Origin: Hydractinia symbiolongicarpus
Taxonomy: Eukaryota; Cnidaria; Hydrozoa; Anthoathecata; Hydractiniidae
Assembly (NCBI RefSeq): GCF_029227915.1
Contig: NC_079883.1
Span: 31,002,001 to 31,066,000 of the forward strand
Length of the DNA: 64,000 nt
Direction of reading: 5' to 3'
Below the pieces are notes generated by a model. The model worked only from the letters and a program-made list of their open reading frames with translations. It was not told where the DNA came from and made no database searches. Shown one piece after another: positions 37,061-47,167 of the stretch. Numbering within the stretch: the first letter of the stretch is position 1; each line of letters begins with the position of its first letter. The translations under genes were made by a program, and so were the position numbers.

Positions 37061-37275
37061 TCAAGCGTTTTAGTGGTGAAAGAAAAATTTAAAAAATCGT
37101 TCGGGAAATGAGTTTATTCCCTGGGTACTTTCTTTGTATACATTCGACTATACGGGCCAAGCCCGGGATTTACGGGAAATCGCGGGATTTCGTTTGCCGG
37201 CGATTAAACCTCTTTCATTAAGCGTCTCGTCCAAAATGAAAACATTTTTGAAAACTACAAGTCTCATGCGTTTTA

Positions 37276-37802
37276 TGAACTTTAATAAGAAGAAACTATT
37301 AATGAATTCCTTCGTAATTTCGCAATTCAATTACTGCCCTCTAGTTTGGATGTTTCACAACAGAGCTCTAAACAATCGTATTAATCGAATACATGAAAAA
37401 GCACTGCGGATAGTCTATAGCGACAGTTCTTCTTCCTTCACAGACCTCCTTCATAAGGACAGCTCTGTTACGGTACACCAACGAAACCTACAATCTCTTG
37501 CAACTGAGATGTACAAAATAAAAAACGACATGGCTCCAGAAATAATGCAAGATATTTTTCCTGTTTATAATCCAAAATACAATCTAAGAAATAATCGAGA
37601 ATTTACTGGCCGTAATGCTAAATCAGTTTACTATGGTACAGAAACTTTATCCTTTATCGGTTACAAAATATGGCAACAAATTCCAGTAAGAATCAAAGAA
37701 ATGTCATCCTTGCAATCCTTTAAATCCCAAATTAAAAAGTGGGTACCAAACTGCTCCTGCAGACTATGTAAAAAATACATCTCACAAATTGGTTTTATAT
37801 GA
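37276..37802 (+). pseudogene. C-terminal fragment of LINE reverse transcriptase ORF (ORF2-type)
   Basis: The element-derived frame runs about 175 codons from the junction (in-frame ATG at 37275, whose A is shared with the satellite) to the TGA at 37800-37802. Recognisable stretches in order are SQFNYCPLVWMFHNRALNN, INRIHEKALRIVYSD, VTVHQRNLQSLATEMYK, YNLRNN, YGTETLSFIGYKIW, IKKWVP and a terminal Cys-rich CSCRLCKKY. These are typical of the region downstream of the reverse transcriptase catalytic domain in CR1/L2/jockey-type elements. The catalytic (Y/F)xDD segment and the upstream endonuclease are absent, so the copy cannot be autonomous. The frame happens to be open upstream into the satellite, giving a 222-codon chimera from 37134 that starts at TTG; its first ~47 residues are satellite-derived and I do not regard it as a gene. 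Expression is not indicated. Confidence 0.88.
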
Positions 37803-38010
37803 CTCGCGGATGTACTCTCGCTAATTTCATATTTGCTTATACACTCACTTAATTTATACAACCACAAATGTTTAAAAAATTGTATATATCTAAAAATATT
37901 TTATGCCTTATATTTATACTGTATATTTTAAAATCTTTCTTTTCAAGTTGACATTAACTAGCTTTTATTAGCTATATATGTATTTATACTTAGTCAACTA
38001 TAAATAAATG
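37803..38010 (+). other. 3' untranslated region of the inserted LINE
   Basis: This is about 208 bp of AT-rich sequence between the TGA and the (AAT)8 tail. I see no satellite similarity, no credible gene and no obvious stable hairpin. Short open frames on the minus strand across 37661-37867 are shadows of the LINE frame. In related elements this region is the reverse transcriptase recognition site; that role is inferred here. Confidence 0.8.
38003..38008 (+). promoter_or_regulatory. AATAAA, possible polyadenylation signal or degenerate tail
   Basis: AATAAA lies in TAAATAAATG just upstream of the (AAT)8 tail. It could serve as a polyadenylation signal for the element or be a degenerate part of the microsatellite tail. 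Because the context is AT-rich, a chance occurrence is likely. Confidence 0.35.
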
Positions 38011-38034
38011 AATAATAATAATAATAATAATAAT
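38011..38034 (+). repeat. (AAT)8 microsatellite tail
   Basis: Exactly 24 bases of perfect AAT repeats end the inserted element and abut satellite GGGTAC. Perfect units fit a young insertion. Some satellite monomers contain AATAATAATTT, which could anneal to such a tail, although the array resumes farther along the monomer. Confidence 0.95.
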
Positions 38035-38860
38035 GGGTACTTTCTTTGTATACTTTTGAGTATACGGGCCGAGTCAGGGATTTACGGGAAATCGCAGGTT
38101 TTCGTTTGCCGGCGATTAAACTTCCTTCATTCAGCGTCTCATCAAAAATGAAAACATTTTTGAAAACTACAAGTCTCATGCGTTTTAGTGGTGAAAAAAT
38201 AATTTAAAAAATCGCTCGGGAAATGAGTTTACTCCCTGGGTACTTTCTATATATACTTTTGATTATACGAGCCGAGTCCGGGGTTTACGGGAAATGGCGA
38301 GTTTTCGTTTGCCGGGGATTAAACTTCTTTTATTCAGCGTCTCATCAAAAATGAAAACATTTTGAAAAACTACAAGTTCCATGGGCTTTAGTGGTGAAAT
38401 AATAATTTAAAAAATCGTTCTGGAAATGAGTCTACACCCTGGGTACTTTCTTTGTACACTTTTGACTATACGGGCCGAGTCCGGTATTTACGGGAAGTCG
38501 CAGGTTTTCGTTTGCCGGCGATTAAACTTCTTTTATTCAGCGTCTCATCAAAAATGAAAACATTTTTGAAAACTACAAGTCTCATGCGTTTTAGTGGTGA
38601 AAAAATAATTTAAAAAATCGTTCGGGAAATGAGTTTACTCCCTGGGTACTTTCTTTGTATTCTTTTGATTATACGGGCCGAGTTCGGGGTTTACGGGAAA
38701 TGGCGGGTTTTCGTTTGCCGGCGATTAAACTTCTTTTATTCAGCGTCTCATCAAAAATGAAAACATTTTTGAAAACCACAAGTCTCATGCGTTTTAGTGG
38801 TGAAAAAATAATATAAAAAATCGTTCGGGAAGTGAGTTTACTCCCTGGGTACTTTCTTTG
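38035..38860 (+). repeat. Divergent monomers flanking the LINE 3' end
   Basis: About four monomers carry many private changes: TTGAGTATACGG and GAGTCAGGG near 38060-38080, CTTCCTTCATTCAG near 38121, CGCTCGGG near 38213, TTTCTATATATAC near 38245, GCCGGGGATTAAAC near 38311, AAGTTCCATGGG near 38376, GAGTCTACACC near 38428 and TTTGTACACTTTTG near 38454. This is more divergence per monomer than in the neighbouring HOR blocks, where near-identical copies are common. It fits a segment not recently included in homogenisation. Confidence 0.75.
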
Positions 38861-40640
38861 TATACTTTTGACTATACGGGCCGAGTCCGGGATTTACGGG
38901 AAATCGCAGGTTTTCGTTTGCCGGCGATTAAACTTCTTTCATTCAGCGTCTCATCAAAAATGAAAACATTTTTGAAAACTACAAGTCTAATGCGTTTTAG
39001 TGGTGAAAAAAAAAATTAAAAAATCGTTCGGGAAATGAGTTTACTCCCTGGGTACTTTCTTTGTATACATTCGACTATACGGGCCAAGCCCGGGATTTAC
39101 GGGAAATCGCGGGTTTTCCTTTGCCCGCGATTAAACTTCTTTTATTCAGCGTCTCATTAAAAATGAAAACATTTTTGAAAACTACAATTGTCATGCGTTT
39201 TAGTGGTGAAAAAATAATTTAAAAAATCGTTCGGAGAAATGAGTTTACTCCCTGGGTACTTTCTTTGTATACTTTTGATTATACGGGCCGAGTCCGGGGT
39301 TTACGGGAAATGGCGGGTTTTCGTTTGCCGGCGATTAAATTTTTTTTATTCAGCGTCTGATCAAAAATGAAAACTTTTTTGAAAACTACAAGTCTCAAGC
39401 GTTTTAGTGGTGAAAAAAAAATTTAAAAAATCGTTCGGGAAATGAGTTTACTCCCTTGGTACTTTCTTTGTATACATTCGACTATACGGGCCAAGCCCGG
39501 GATTTACGGGAAATCGCGGGATTTCGTTTGCCGGCGATTAAACCTCTTTCATTAAGCGTCTCATTAAAAATGAAAACATTTTTGAAAACTAAAAGTCTCA
39601 TGCGTTTTAGTGGTAAAAAAAAAAATCGTTCGGGAAATGAGTTTACTCCCTGGGTACTTTCTTTGTATACTTTTGACTATACGGGCCAAGCCCGGGATTT
39701 ACGGGAAATGGCGGGTTTTCGTTTGCCGGCGATTAAACTTCTTTTATTCAGTGTCTCATCAAAAATGAAAACATTTTTGAAAACTACAAGTCTCATGGGC
39801 TTTAGTGGTGAAATAATAATTTAAAAAATCGTTCGGGAAATGAGTTTACACCCTGGGTACTTTCTTTGTATACTTTTGACTATACGGGCCGAGTCCGGGA
39901 TTTACGGGAAATCGCAGGTTTTCGTTTGCCGGCGATTAAACTTCTTTCATTCAGCGTCTCATCAAAAATGAAAACATTTTTGAAAACTACAAGTCTCATG
40001 CGTTTTAGTGGTGAAAAAAAAAATTAAAAAATCGTTCGGGAAATGAGTTTACTCCCTGGGTACTTTCTTTGTATACATTCGACTATACGGGCCAAGCCCG
40101 GGATTTACGGGAAATCGCGGGTTTTCCTTTGCCCGCGAATAAACTTCTTTTATTCAGCGTCTCATTAAAAATGAAAACATTTTTGAAAACTACAATTGTC
40201 ATGCGTTTTAGTGGTGAAAAAATAATTTAAAAAATCGTTCGGAGAAATGAGTTTACTCCCTGGGTACTTTCTTTGTATACTTTTGATTATACGGGCCGAG
40301 TCCGGGGTTTACGGGAAATGGCGGGTTTTCGTTTGCCGGCGATTAAATTTCTTTTATTCAGCGTCTGATCAAAAATGAAAACTTTTTTGAAAACTACAAG
40401 TCTCAAGCGTTTTAGTGGTGAAAAAAAAAATTAAAAAATCGTTCGGGAAATGAGTTTACTCCCTTGGTACTTTCTTTGTATACATTCGACTATACGGGCC
40501 AAGCCCGGGATTTACGGGAAATCGCGGGATTTCGTTTGCCGGCGATTAAACCTCTTTCATTAAGCGTCTCATCAAAAATGAAAACATTTTTGAAAACTAA
40601 AAGTCTCATGCGTTTTAGTGGTAAAAAAAAAAATCGTTCG
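38860..40640 (+). repeat. 5-monomer HOR, about two copies (period 1008 bp)
   Basis: Sequence from about 38860 repeats from about 39868 at an offset of 1008 bp. The rare TTTTCCTTTGCCCGCGA variant occurs at about 39114 and 40122, CAATTGTCATGCG and CGGAGAAATGAG at about 39186/39232 and 40194/40241, and TTTTTTGAAAAC in the class C unit of both copies. The second copy ends by about 40640, where it merges with the next 8-monomer HOR. Confidence 0.8.
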
Positions 40641-43250
40641 GGAAATAAGTTTACACCCTGGGTACTTTCTTTGTATACTTTTGACTATACGGCCGAGTCC
40701 GGGATTTACGGGAAATCGCAGGTTTTCGTTTGCCGGCGATTAAACTTCTTTTATTCAGCGTCTCATCAAAAATGAAAACATTTTTGAAAACTACAAGTCT
40801 CATGCGTTTTAGTGGTAAAAAAAAATTTAAAAAATCGTTCGGGAAATGAGTTTACTCCCTGGGTACTTTCTTTGTATACATTCGACTATACGGGCCAAGC
40901 CCGGGATTTACGGGAAATCGCGGGATTTCGTTTGCCGGCGATTAAACCTCTTTCATTAAGCGTCTCATCAAAAATGAAAACACTTTTGAAAACTACAAGT
41001 CTTATGCGTTTTAGTGGTGAAAAAATAATTTAAAAAATCGTTCCCGAAATGAGTTTACTCACAGGGTACTTTCTTTGTATACATTCGACTATACGGGCCA
41101 AGCCCGGGATTTACGGGAAATCGCGGGTTTTCGTTTGCCGGCGATTAAACCTCTTTCATTAAGCGTCTCATCAAAAATGAAAACATTTTTAAAAACTACA
41201 AGTCTCAAGCGTTTAAGTGGTAAAAAAAAAAATTAAAAAATCGTTCGGGAAATGAGTTTACTCCCTGGGTACTTTCTTTGTATACATTCGACTATACGGG
41301 CCAAGCCCGGGATTTACGGGAAATCGCGGGTTTTCGTTTGCCGGCGATTAAACCTCTTTCATTAAGCGTCTCATCAAAAATGAAAACATTTTTGAAAACT
41401 ACAAGTCTCATGCGTTTTAGTGGTAAAAAATAATTTCAAAAATCGTTCGGGAAATGAGTTTACTCCCTGGGTACTTTCTTTGTATACATTCGACTATACG
41501 GGCCAAGCACGGAATTTACGGGAAATCGCGGGATTTCGTTTGCCGGCGATTAAACGTCTTTCATTAAGCGTCTCATCAAAAATGAAAACATTTTTGAAAA
41601 CTGCAAGTCTCATGCGTTTTAGTGGTAAAAAAAAAATTTAAAAAATCGTTCGGGAAATGAGTTTACTCCCTGGGTACTTTCTTTGTATACATTCGACTAT
41701 ACGGGCCAAGCCCGGGATTTACGGGAAATCGCGGGTTTTCGTTTGCCGGCGATTAAACTTCTTTTATTCAGCGTCTCATCAAAAATGAAAACATTTTTGA
41801 AAACTACAAGTCTCATGCGTTTAAGTGGTAAAAAAAAAATTTAAAAAATCGTTCGGGAAATGAGTTTACTCCCTGGGTACTTTCTTTGTATACATTCGAC
41901 TATACGGGCCAAGCCCGGGATTTACGGGAAATCGCGGGTTTTCGTTTGCCGGCGATTAAACCTCTTTCATTCAGCGTCTGATCAAAAATGAAAACTTTTT
42001 TGAAAACTACAAGTCTCAAGCGTTTTAGTGGTGAAAAAAAAATTTAAAAAATCGTTCGGGAAATGAGTTTACTCCCTTGGTACTTTCTTTGTATACATTC
42101 GACTATACGGGCCAAGCCCGGGATTTACGGGAAATCGCGGGATTTCGTTTGCCGGCGATTAAACCTCCTTCATTAAGCGTCTCATCAAAAATGAAAACAT
42201 TTTTGAAAACTAAAAGTCTCATGCGTTTTAGTGGTAAAAAAAAAAAATCGTTCGGGAAATGAGTTTACACCCTGGGTACTTTCTTTGTATAATTTTGACT
42301 ATACGGCCGAGTCCGGGATTTACGGGAAATCGCAGGTTTTCGTTTGCCGGCGATTAAACTTCTTTTATTCAGCGTCTCATCAAAAATGAAAACATTTTTG
42401 AAAACTACAAGTCTCATGCGTTTTAGTGGTAAAAAAAAATTTAAAAAATCGTTCGGGAAATGAGTTTACTCCCTGGGTACTTTCTTTGTATACATTCGAC
42501 TATACGGGCCAAGCCCGGGATTTACGGGAAATCGCGGGATTTCGTTTGCCGGCGATTAAACCTCTTTCATTAAGCGTCTCATCAAAAATGAAAACACTTT
42601 TGAAAACTACAAGTCTTATGCGTTTTAGTGGTGAAAAAATAATTTAAAAAATCGTTCCCGAAATGAGTTTACTCACAGGGTACTTTCTTTGTATACATTC
42701 GACTATACGGGCCAAGCCCGGGATTTACGGGAAATCGCGGGTTTTCGTTTGCCGGCGATTAAACCTCTTTCATTAAGCGTCTCATCAAAAATGAAAACAT
42801 TTTTAAAAACTACAAGTCTCAAGCGTTTAAGTGGTAAAAAAAAAAATTAAAAAATCGTTCGGGAAATGAGTTTACTCCCTGGGTACTTTCTTTGTATACA
42901 TTCGACTATACGGGCCAAGCCCGGGATTTACGGGAAATCGCGGGTTTTCGTTTGCCGGCGATTAAACCTCTTTCATTAAGCGTCTCATCAAAAATGAAAA
43001 CATTTTTGAAAACTACAAGTCTCATGCGTTTTAGTGGTAAAAAATAATTTCAAAAATCGTTCGGGAAATGAGTTTACTCCCTGGGTACTTTCTTTGTATA
43101 CATTCGACTATACGGGCCAAGCACGGAATTTACGGGAAATCGCGGGATTTCGTTTGCCGGCGATTAAACGTCTTTCATTAAGCGTCTCATCAAAAATGAA
43201 AACATTTTTGAAAACTGCAAGTCTCATGCGTTTTAGTGGTAAAACAAAAA
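40370..43250 (+). repeat. 8-monomer HOR, about two copies (period ~1614 bp)
   Basis: Positions about 40370-41983 and 41984-43250 align at an offset of 1613-1614 bp. The collapsed A-run monomer (about 40620/42236), ACGGCCGAG, GAAAACACTTTTG (about 40978/42592), CGTTCCCGAAATG (about 41039/42653), CTCAAGCGTTTAAG and GCACGGAATTT (about 41507/43121) all recur. The second copy shows CCTCCTTC and TATAATTTTGAC substitutions, which are then shared with 48-51 kb. Confidence 0.85.
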
Positions 43251-46200
43251 TTTAAAAAATCGTTCGGGAAATGAGTTTACTCCCTGGGTACTTTCTTTGT
43301 ATACTTTTGAATATGCGGGCCAAGCCCGGGATTTACGGGAAAAAGCGGGATTTCGTTTGCCGGCGATTAAACCTCTTTCATTAAGCGTCTCATCAAAAAT
43401 GAAAACATTTTTGAAAACTACAAGTCTCATGCGTTTTAGTGGTAAAAAAAAAAATTAAAAAATCGTTCGGGAAATGAGTTTACTTCCTGGGTACTTTCTT
43501 TGTATACTTTTGACTATACGGGCCATGCCCGGGATTTACGGGAAATCGCGGGTTTTCGTTTGCCGGCGATTAAACTTCTTTTATTCAGCGTCTCATCAAA
43601 AATGAAAACATTTTTGAAAACTACAAGTCTCATGCGTTTAAGTGGTAAAAAAAAAATTTAAAAAATCGTTCGGGAAATGAGTTTACTCCCTGGGTACTTT
43701 CTTTGTATACATTCGACTATACGGGCCAAGCCCGGGATTTACGGGAAATCGCGGGTTTTCGTTTGCCGGCGATTAAACCTCTTTCATTAAGCGTCTCATC
43801 AAAAATGAAAACATTTTTGAAAACTACAAGTCTCATGCGTTTTAGTGGTAAAAAATAATTTCAAAAATCGTTCGGGAAATGAGTTTACTCCCTGGGTAAT
43901 TTCTTTGTATACATTCGACTATACGGGCCAAGCACGGAATTTACGGGAAATCGCGGGTTTCGTTTGCCGGCGATTAAACGTCTTTCATTAAGCGTCTCAT
44001 CAAAAATGAAAACATTTTTGAAAACTGCAAGTCTCATGCGTCTTAGTGGTAAAAAAAAAAATTTAAAAAATCGTTCGGGAAATGAGTTTACTCCCTGGGT
44101 ACTTTCTTTGTATACTTTTGAATATGCGGGCCGAGTCCGGGGTTTACGGGAAATGGCGGGTTTTCGTTTGCCGGCGATTAAACTTCTTTTTTTCAGCGTC
44201 TGATCAAAAATGAAAACATTTTTAAAAACTACAAGTCTCAAGCGTTTTAGTGGTGAAAAAAAACTTTAAAAAATCGTTTGGGAAATGAATTTACTCCCTG
44301 GGTACTTTCTTTGTATACATTCGACTATACGGGCCAAGCCCGGGATTTACGGGAAAAAGCGGGATTTCGTTTGCCGGCGATTAAACCTCTTTCATTAGGC
44401 GTCTCATCAAAAATGAAAACATTTTTGAAAACTACAAGTCTCATGCGTTTTAGTGGTAAAAAAAAAATTTAAAAAATCGTTCGGGAAATGAGTTTACTTC
44501 CTGGGTACTTTCTTTGTATACTTTTGACTATACGGGCCATGCCCGGGATTTACGGGAAATCGCGGTTTTTCGTTTGCCGGCGATTAAACTTCTTTTATTC
44601 AGCGTCTCATCAAAAATGAAAACATTTTTGAAAACTACAAGTCTCATGCGTTTAAGTGGTAAAAAAAAAATTTAAAAAATCGTTCGGGAAATGAGTTTAC
44701 TCCCTGGGTACTTTCTTTGTATACATTCGACTTTACGGGCCAAGCCCGGGATTTACGGGAAATCGCGGGTTTTCGTTTGCCGGCGATTAAACCTCTTTCA
44801 TTAAGCGTCTCATCAAAAATGAAAACATTTTTGAAAACTACAAGTCTCATGCGTTTTAGTGGTAAAAAATAATTTCAAAAATCGTTCGGGAAATGAGTTT
44901 ACTCCCTGGGTAATTTCTTTGTATACATTCGACTATACGGGCCAAGCACGGAATTTACGGGAAATCGCGGGATTTCGTTTGCCGGCGATTAAACGTCTTT
45001 CATTAAGCGTCTCATCAAAAATGAAAATATTTTTGAAAACTGCAAGTCTCATGCGTCTTAGTGGTAAAAAAAAAAATTTAAAAAATCGTTCGGGAAATGA
45101 GTTTACTCCCTGGGTACTTTCTTTGTATACTTTTGAATATGCGGGCCGAGTCCGGGGTTTACGGGAAATGGCGGGTTTTCGTTTGCCGGCGATTAAACTT
45201 CTTTTTTTCAGCGTCTGATCAAAAATGAAAACATTTTTAAAAACTACAAGTCTCAAGCGTTTTAGTGGTGAAAAAAAAAATTTAAAAAATCGTTCGGGAA
45301 ATGAGTTTACTCCCTGGGTACTTTCTTTGTATACATTCGACTATACGGGCCAAGCCCGGGATTTACGGGAAAAAGCAGGATTTCGTTTGCCGGCGATTAA
45401 ACCTCTTTCATTAAGCGTCTCATCAAAAATGAAAACATTTTTGAAAACTACAATTCTCATGCGTTTTAGTGGTAAAAAAAAAATTTAAAAAATCGTTCGG
45501 GAAATGAGTTTACACCCTGGGTACTTTCTTTGTATACTTTTGACTATACGGGCCAAGCCCGGGATTTACGGGAAATCGCAGGTTTTCGTTTGCCGGCGAT
45601 TAAACTTTTTTTATTCAGCGTCTCATCAAAAATGAAAACATTTTTGAAAACTACAAGTCTCATGCGTTTTAGTGGTGAAAAAAAATTAAAAAATCGTTCG
45701 GGAAATGAGTTTACTTCCTGGGTACTTTCTTTGTATACTTTTGACTATACGGGCCATGCTCGGGATTTACGGGAAATCGCGGGTTTTCGTTTGCCGGCGA
45801 TTAAACTTCTTTTATTCAGCGTCTCATCAAAAATGAAAACATTTTTGAAAACTACAAGTCTTATGCGTTTTAGTGGTAAAAAAAAAAATTTAAAAAATCG
45901 TTCGGGAAATGAGTTTACTCCCTGGGTACTTTCTTTGTATACTTTTGAATATGCGGGCCGAGTCCGGGGTTTACGGGAAATGGCGGGTTTTCGTTTGCCG
46001 GCGATTAAACTTCTTTTTTTCAGCGTCTGATCAAAAATGAAAACATTTTTAAAAACTACAAGTCTCAAGCGTTTTAGTGGTGAAAAAAAAAATTTAAAAA
46101 ATCGTTCGGGAAATGAGTTTACTCCCTGGGTACTTTCTTTGTATACATTCGACTATACGGGCCAAGCCCGGGATTTACGGGAAAAAGCAGGATTTCGTTT

Positions 46201-46850
46201 GCCGGCGATTAAACCTCTTTCATTAAGCGTCTCATCAAAAATGAAAACATTTTTGAAAACTACAATTCTCATGCGGTTTAGTGGTAAAAAAAAAATTTAA
46301 AAAATCGTTCGGGAAATGAGTTTACACCCTGGGTACTTTCTTTGTATACTTTTGACTATACGGGCCAAGCCCGGGATTTACGGGAAATCGCAGGTTTTCG
46401 TTTGCCGGCGATTAAACTTTTTTTATTCAGCGTCTCATCAAAAATGAAAACATTTTTGAAAACTACAAGTCTCATGCGTTTTAGTGGTGAAAAAAAAAAT
46501 TAAAAAATCGTTCGGGAAATGAGTTTACTTCCTGGGTACTTTCTTTGTATACTTTTGACTATACGGGCCATGCTCGGGATTTACGGGAAATCGCGGGTTT
46601 TCGTTTGCCGGCGATTAAACTTCTTTTATTCAGCGTCTCATCAAAAATGAAAACATTTTTGAAAACTACAAGTCTTATGCGTTTTAGTGGTGAAAAAATA
46701 ATTTAAAAAATCGTTTGGGAAATGAGTTTACTTCCTGGGTACTTTCTTTGTATACTTTTGACTATACGGGCCATGTCCGGGATTTACGGGAAATCGCGAG
46801 TTTTCGTTTGCCGGCGATTAAACTTCTTTTATTCAGCGTCTCATCAAAAA
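43250..46850 (+). repeat. 5-monomer then 4-monomer HORs (1014 and 812 bp)
   Basis: GGGTAATTTC at 43894 and 44908 gives a 1014-bp offset (5 monomers), with GCGTCTTAGTGG also shared. From 45225 the sequence repeats from 46037 with a period of 812 bp (4 monomers), sharing GGGAAAAAGCAGG, CAATTCTCATGCG, CTTTTTTTATTCAG and GGCCATGCTCGGG. Some runs here have lengths divisible by three, so open frames of up to 166 codons extend across two or three monomers. I read them as coincidence. Confidence 0.8.
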
Positions 46851-47167
46851 TGAAAACATTTTTGAAAACTACAAGTCTTATGCGTTTTAGTGGTGAAAAA
46901 ATAATTTAAAAAATCGTTCCGGAAATGAGTTTACTCACAGGGTACTTTCTTTGTATACATTCGACTATACGGGCCAAGCCCGGGATTTACGGGAAATCGC
47001 GGGTTTTCGTTTGCCGGCGATTAAACCTCAATCATTAAGCGTCTCATCAAAAATGAAAACATTTTTGAAAACTACTAGTCTCATGCGTTTTAGTGGTAAA
47101 AAAAAAAATTAAAAAATCGTTCGGGAAATGAGTTTACACCCTGGGTACTTTCTTTGTATACATTCGA

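Larger units (their letters stand above)
1..37275 (+). repeat. Left satellite array, ~203-bp monomer, head-to-tail
   Basis: The whole stretch is a head-to-tail array of one monomer. The CCCGGG landmark occurs at 1, 204 and 407, giving an exact 203-bp spacing, and equivalent landmarks recur throughout with spacings of about 195-205 bp. All monomers have the same orientation; I saw no inverted segment and no foreign sequence before 37276. Length differences arise mainly in the A-rich run after AGTGG(T), plus occasional 1-bp losses such as ACGGCC for ACGGGCC. The array continues past the left edge of the window, since the first base lies inside a monomer. No gene is supported here: frames on either strand follow the repeat and do not persist. 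I do not recognise the monomer as a named satellite family. Confidence 0.98.
37276..38034 (+). mobile_element. 5'-truncated non-LTR retrotransposon (CR1/L2/jockey-type) inserted in the satellite
   Basis: At 37275 the satellite (CATGCGTTTTA) gives way to unrelated sequence, and it resumes at 38035 with GGGTACTTTC. The 759-bp insert contains the C-terminal end of a LINE-type ORF, a roughly 200-bp AT-rich 3' region and an (AAT)8 tail: the order expected of the 3' end of an element inserted by target-primed reverse transcription with 5' truncation. Microsatellite tails in place of poly(A) are typical of CR1/L2-like clades; the exact clade is not determined. I see no target-site duplication. About 49 bp of the interrupted monomer (from GTGGTAAAA to TTTACTCCC) are missing, which suggests a target-site deletion or later rearrangement. 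The coding part has no stops or frameshifts, suggesting a fairly young insertion. It is the only non-satellite sequence in the window. Confidence 0.93.

Noticed and set aside
1-37275. CRISPR array
   Set aside because: There are no alternating unique spacers: the whole 203-bp unit is repeated, and the window is eukaryotic in character.
37661-37867. Minus-strand 68-codon frame in the LINE fragment
   Set aside because: It lies opposite the well-supported LINE frame and runs into the AT-rich 3' region; no recognisable protein features.
37276-38034. Intact autonomous retrotransposon
   Set aside because: Only the C-terminal ~175 codons, the 3' region and the tail are present. The endonuclease and reverse transcriptase catalytic core are missing.
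37994-38179. Minus-strand frame with a tyrosine run
   Set aside because: The tyrosines are the (AAT)8 tail read backwards, joined to satellite sequence. It is an artefact.
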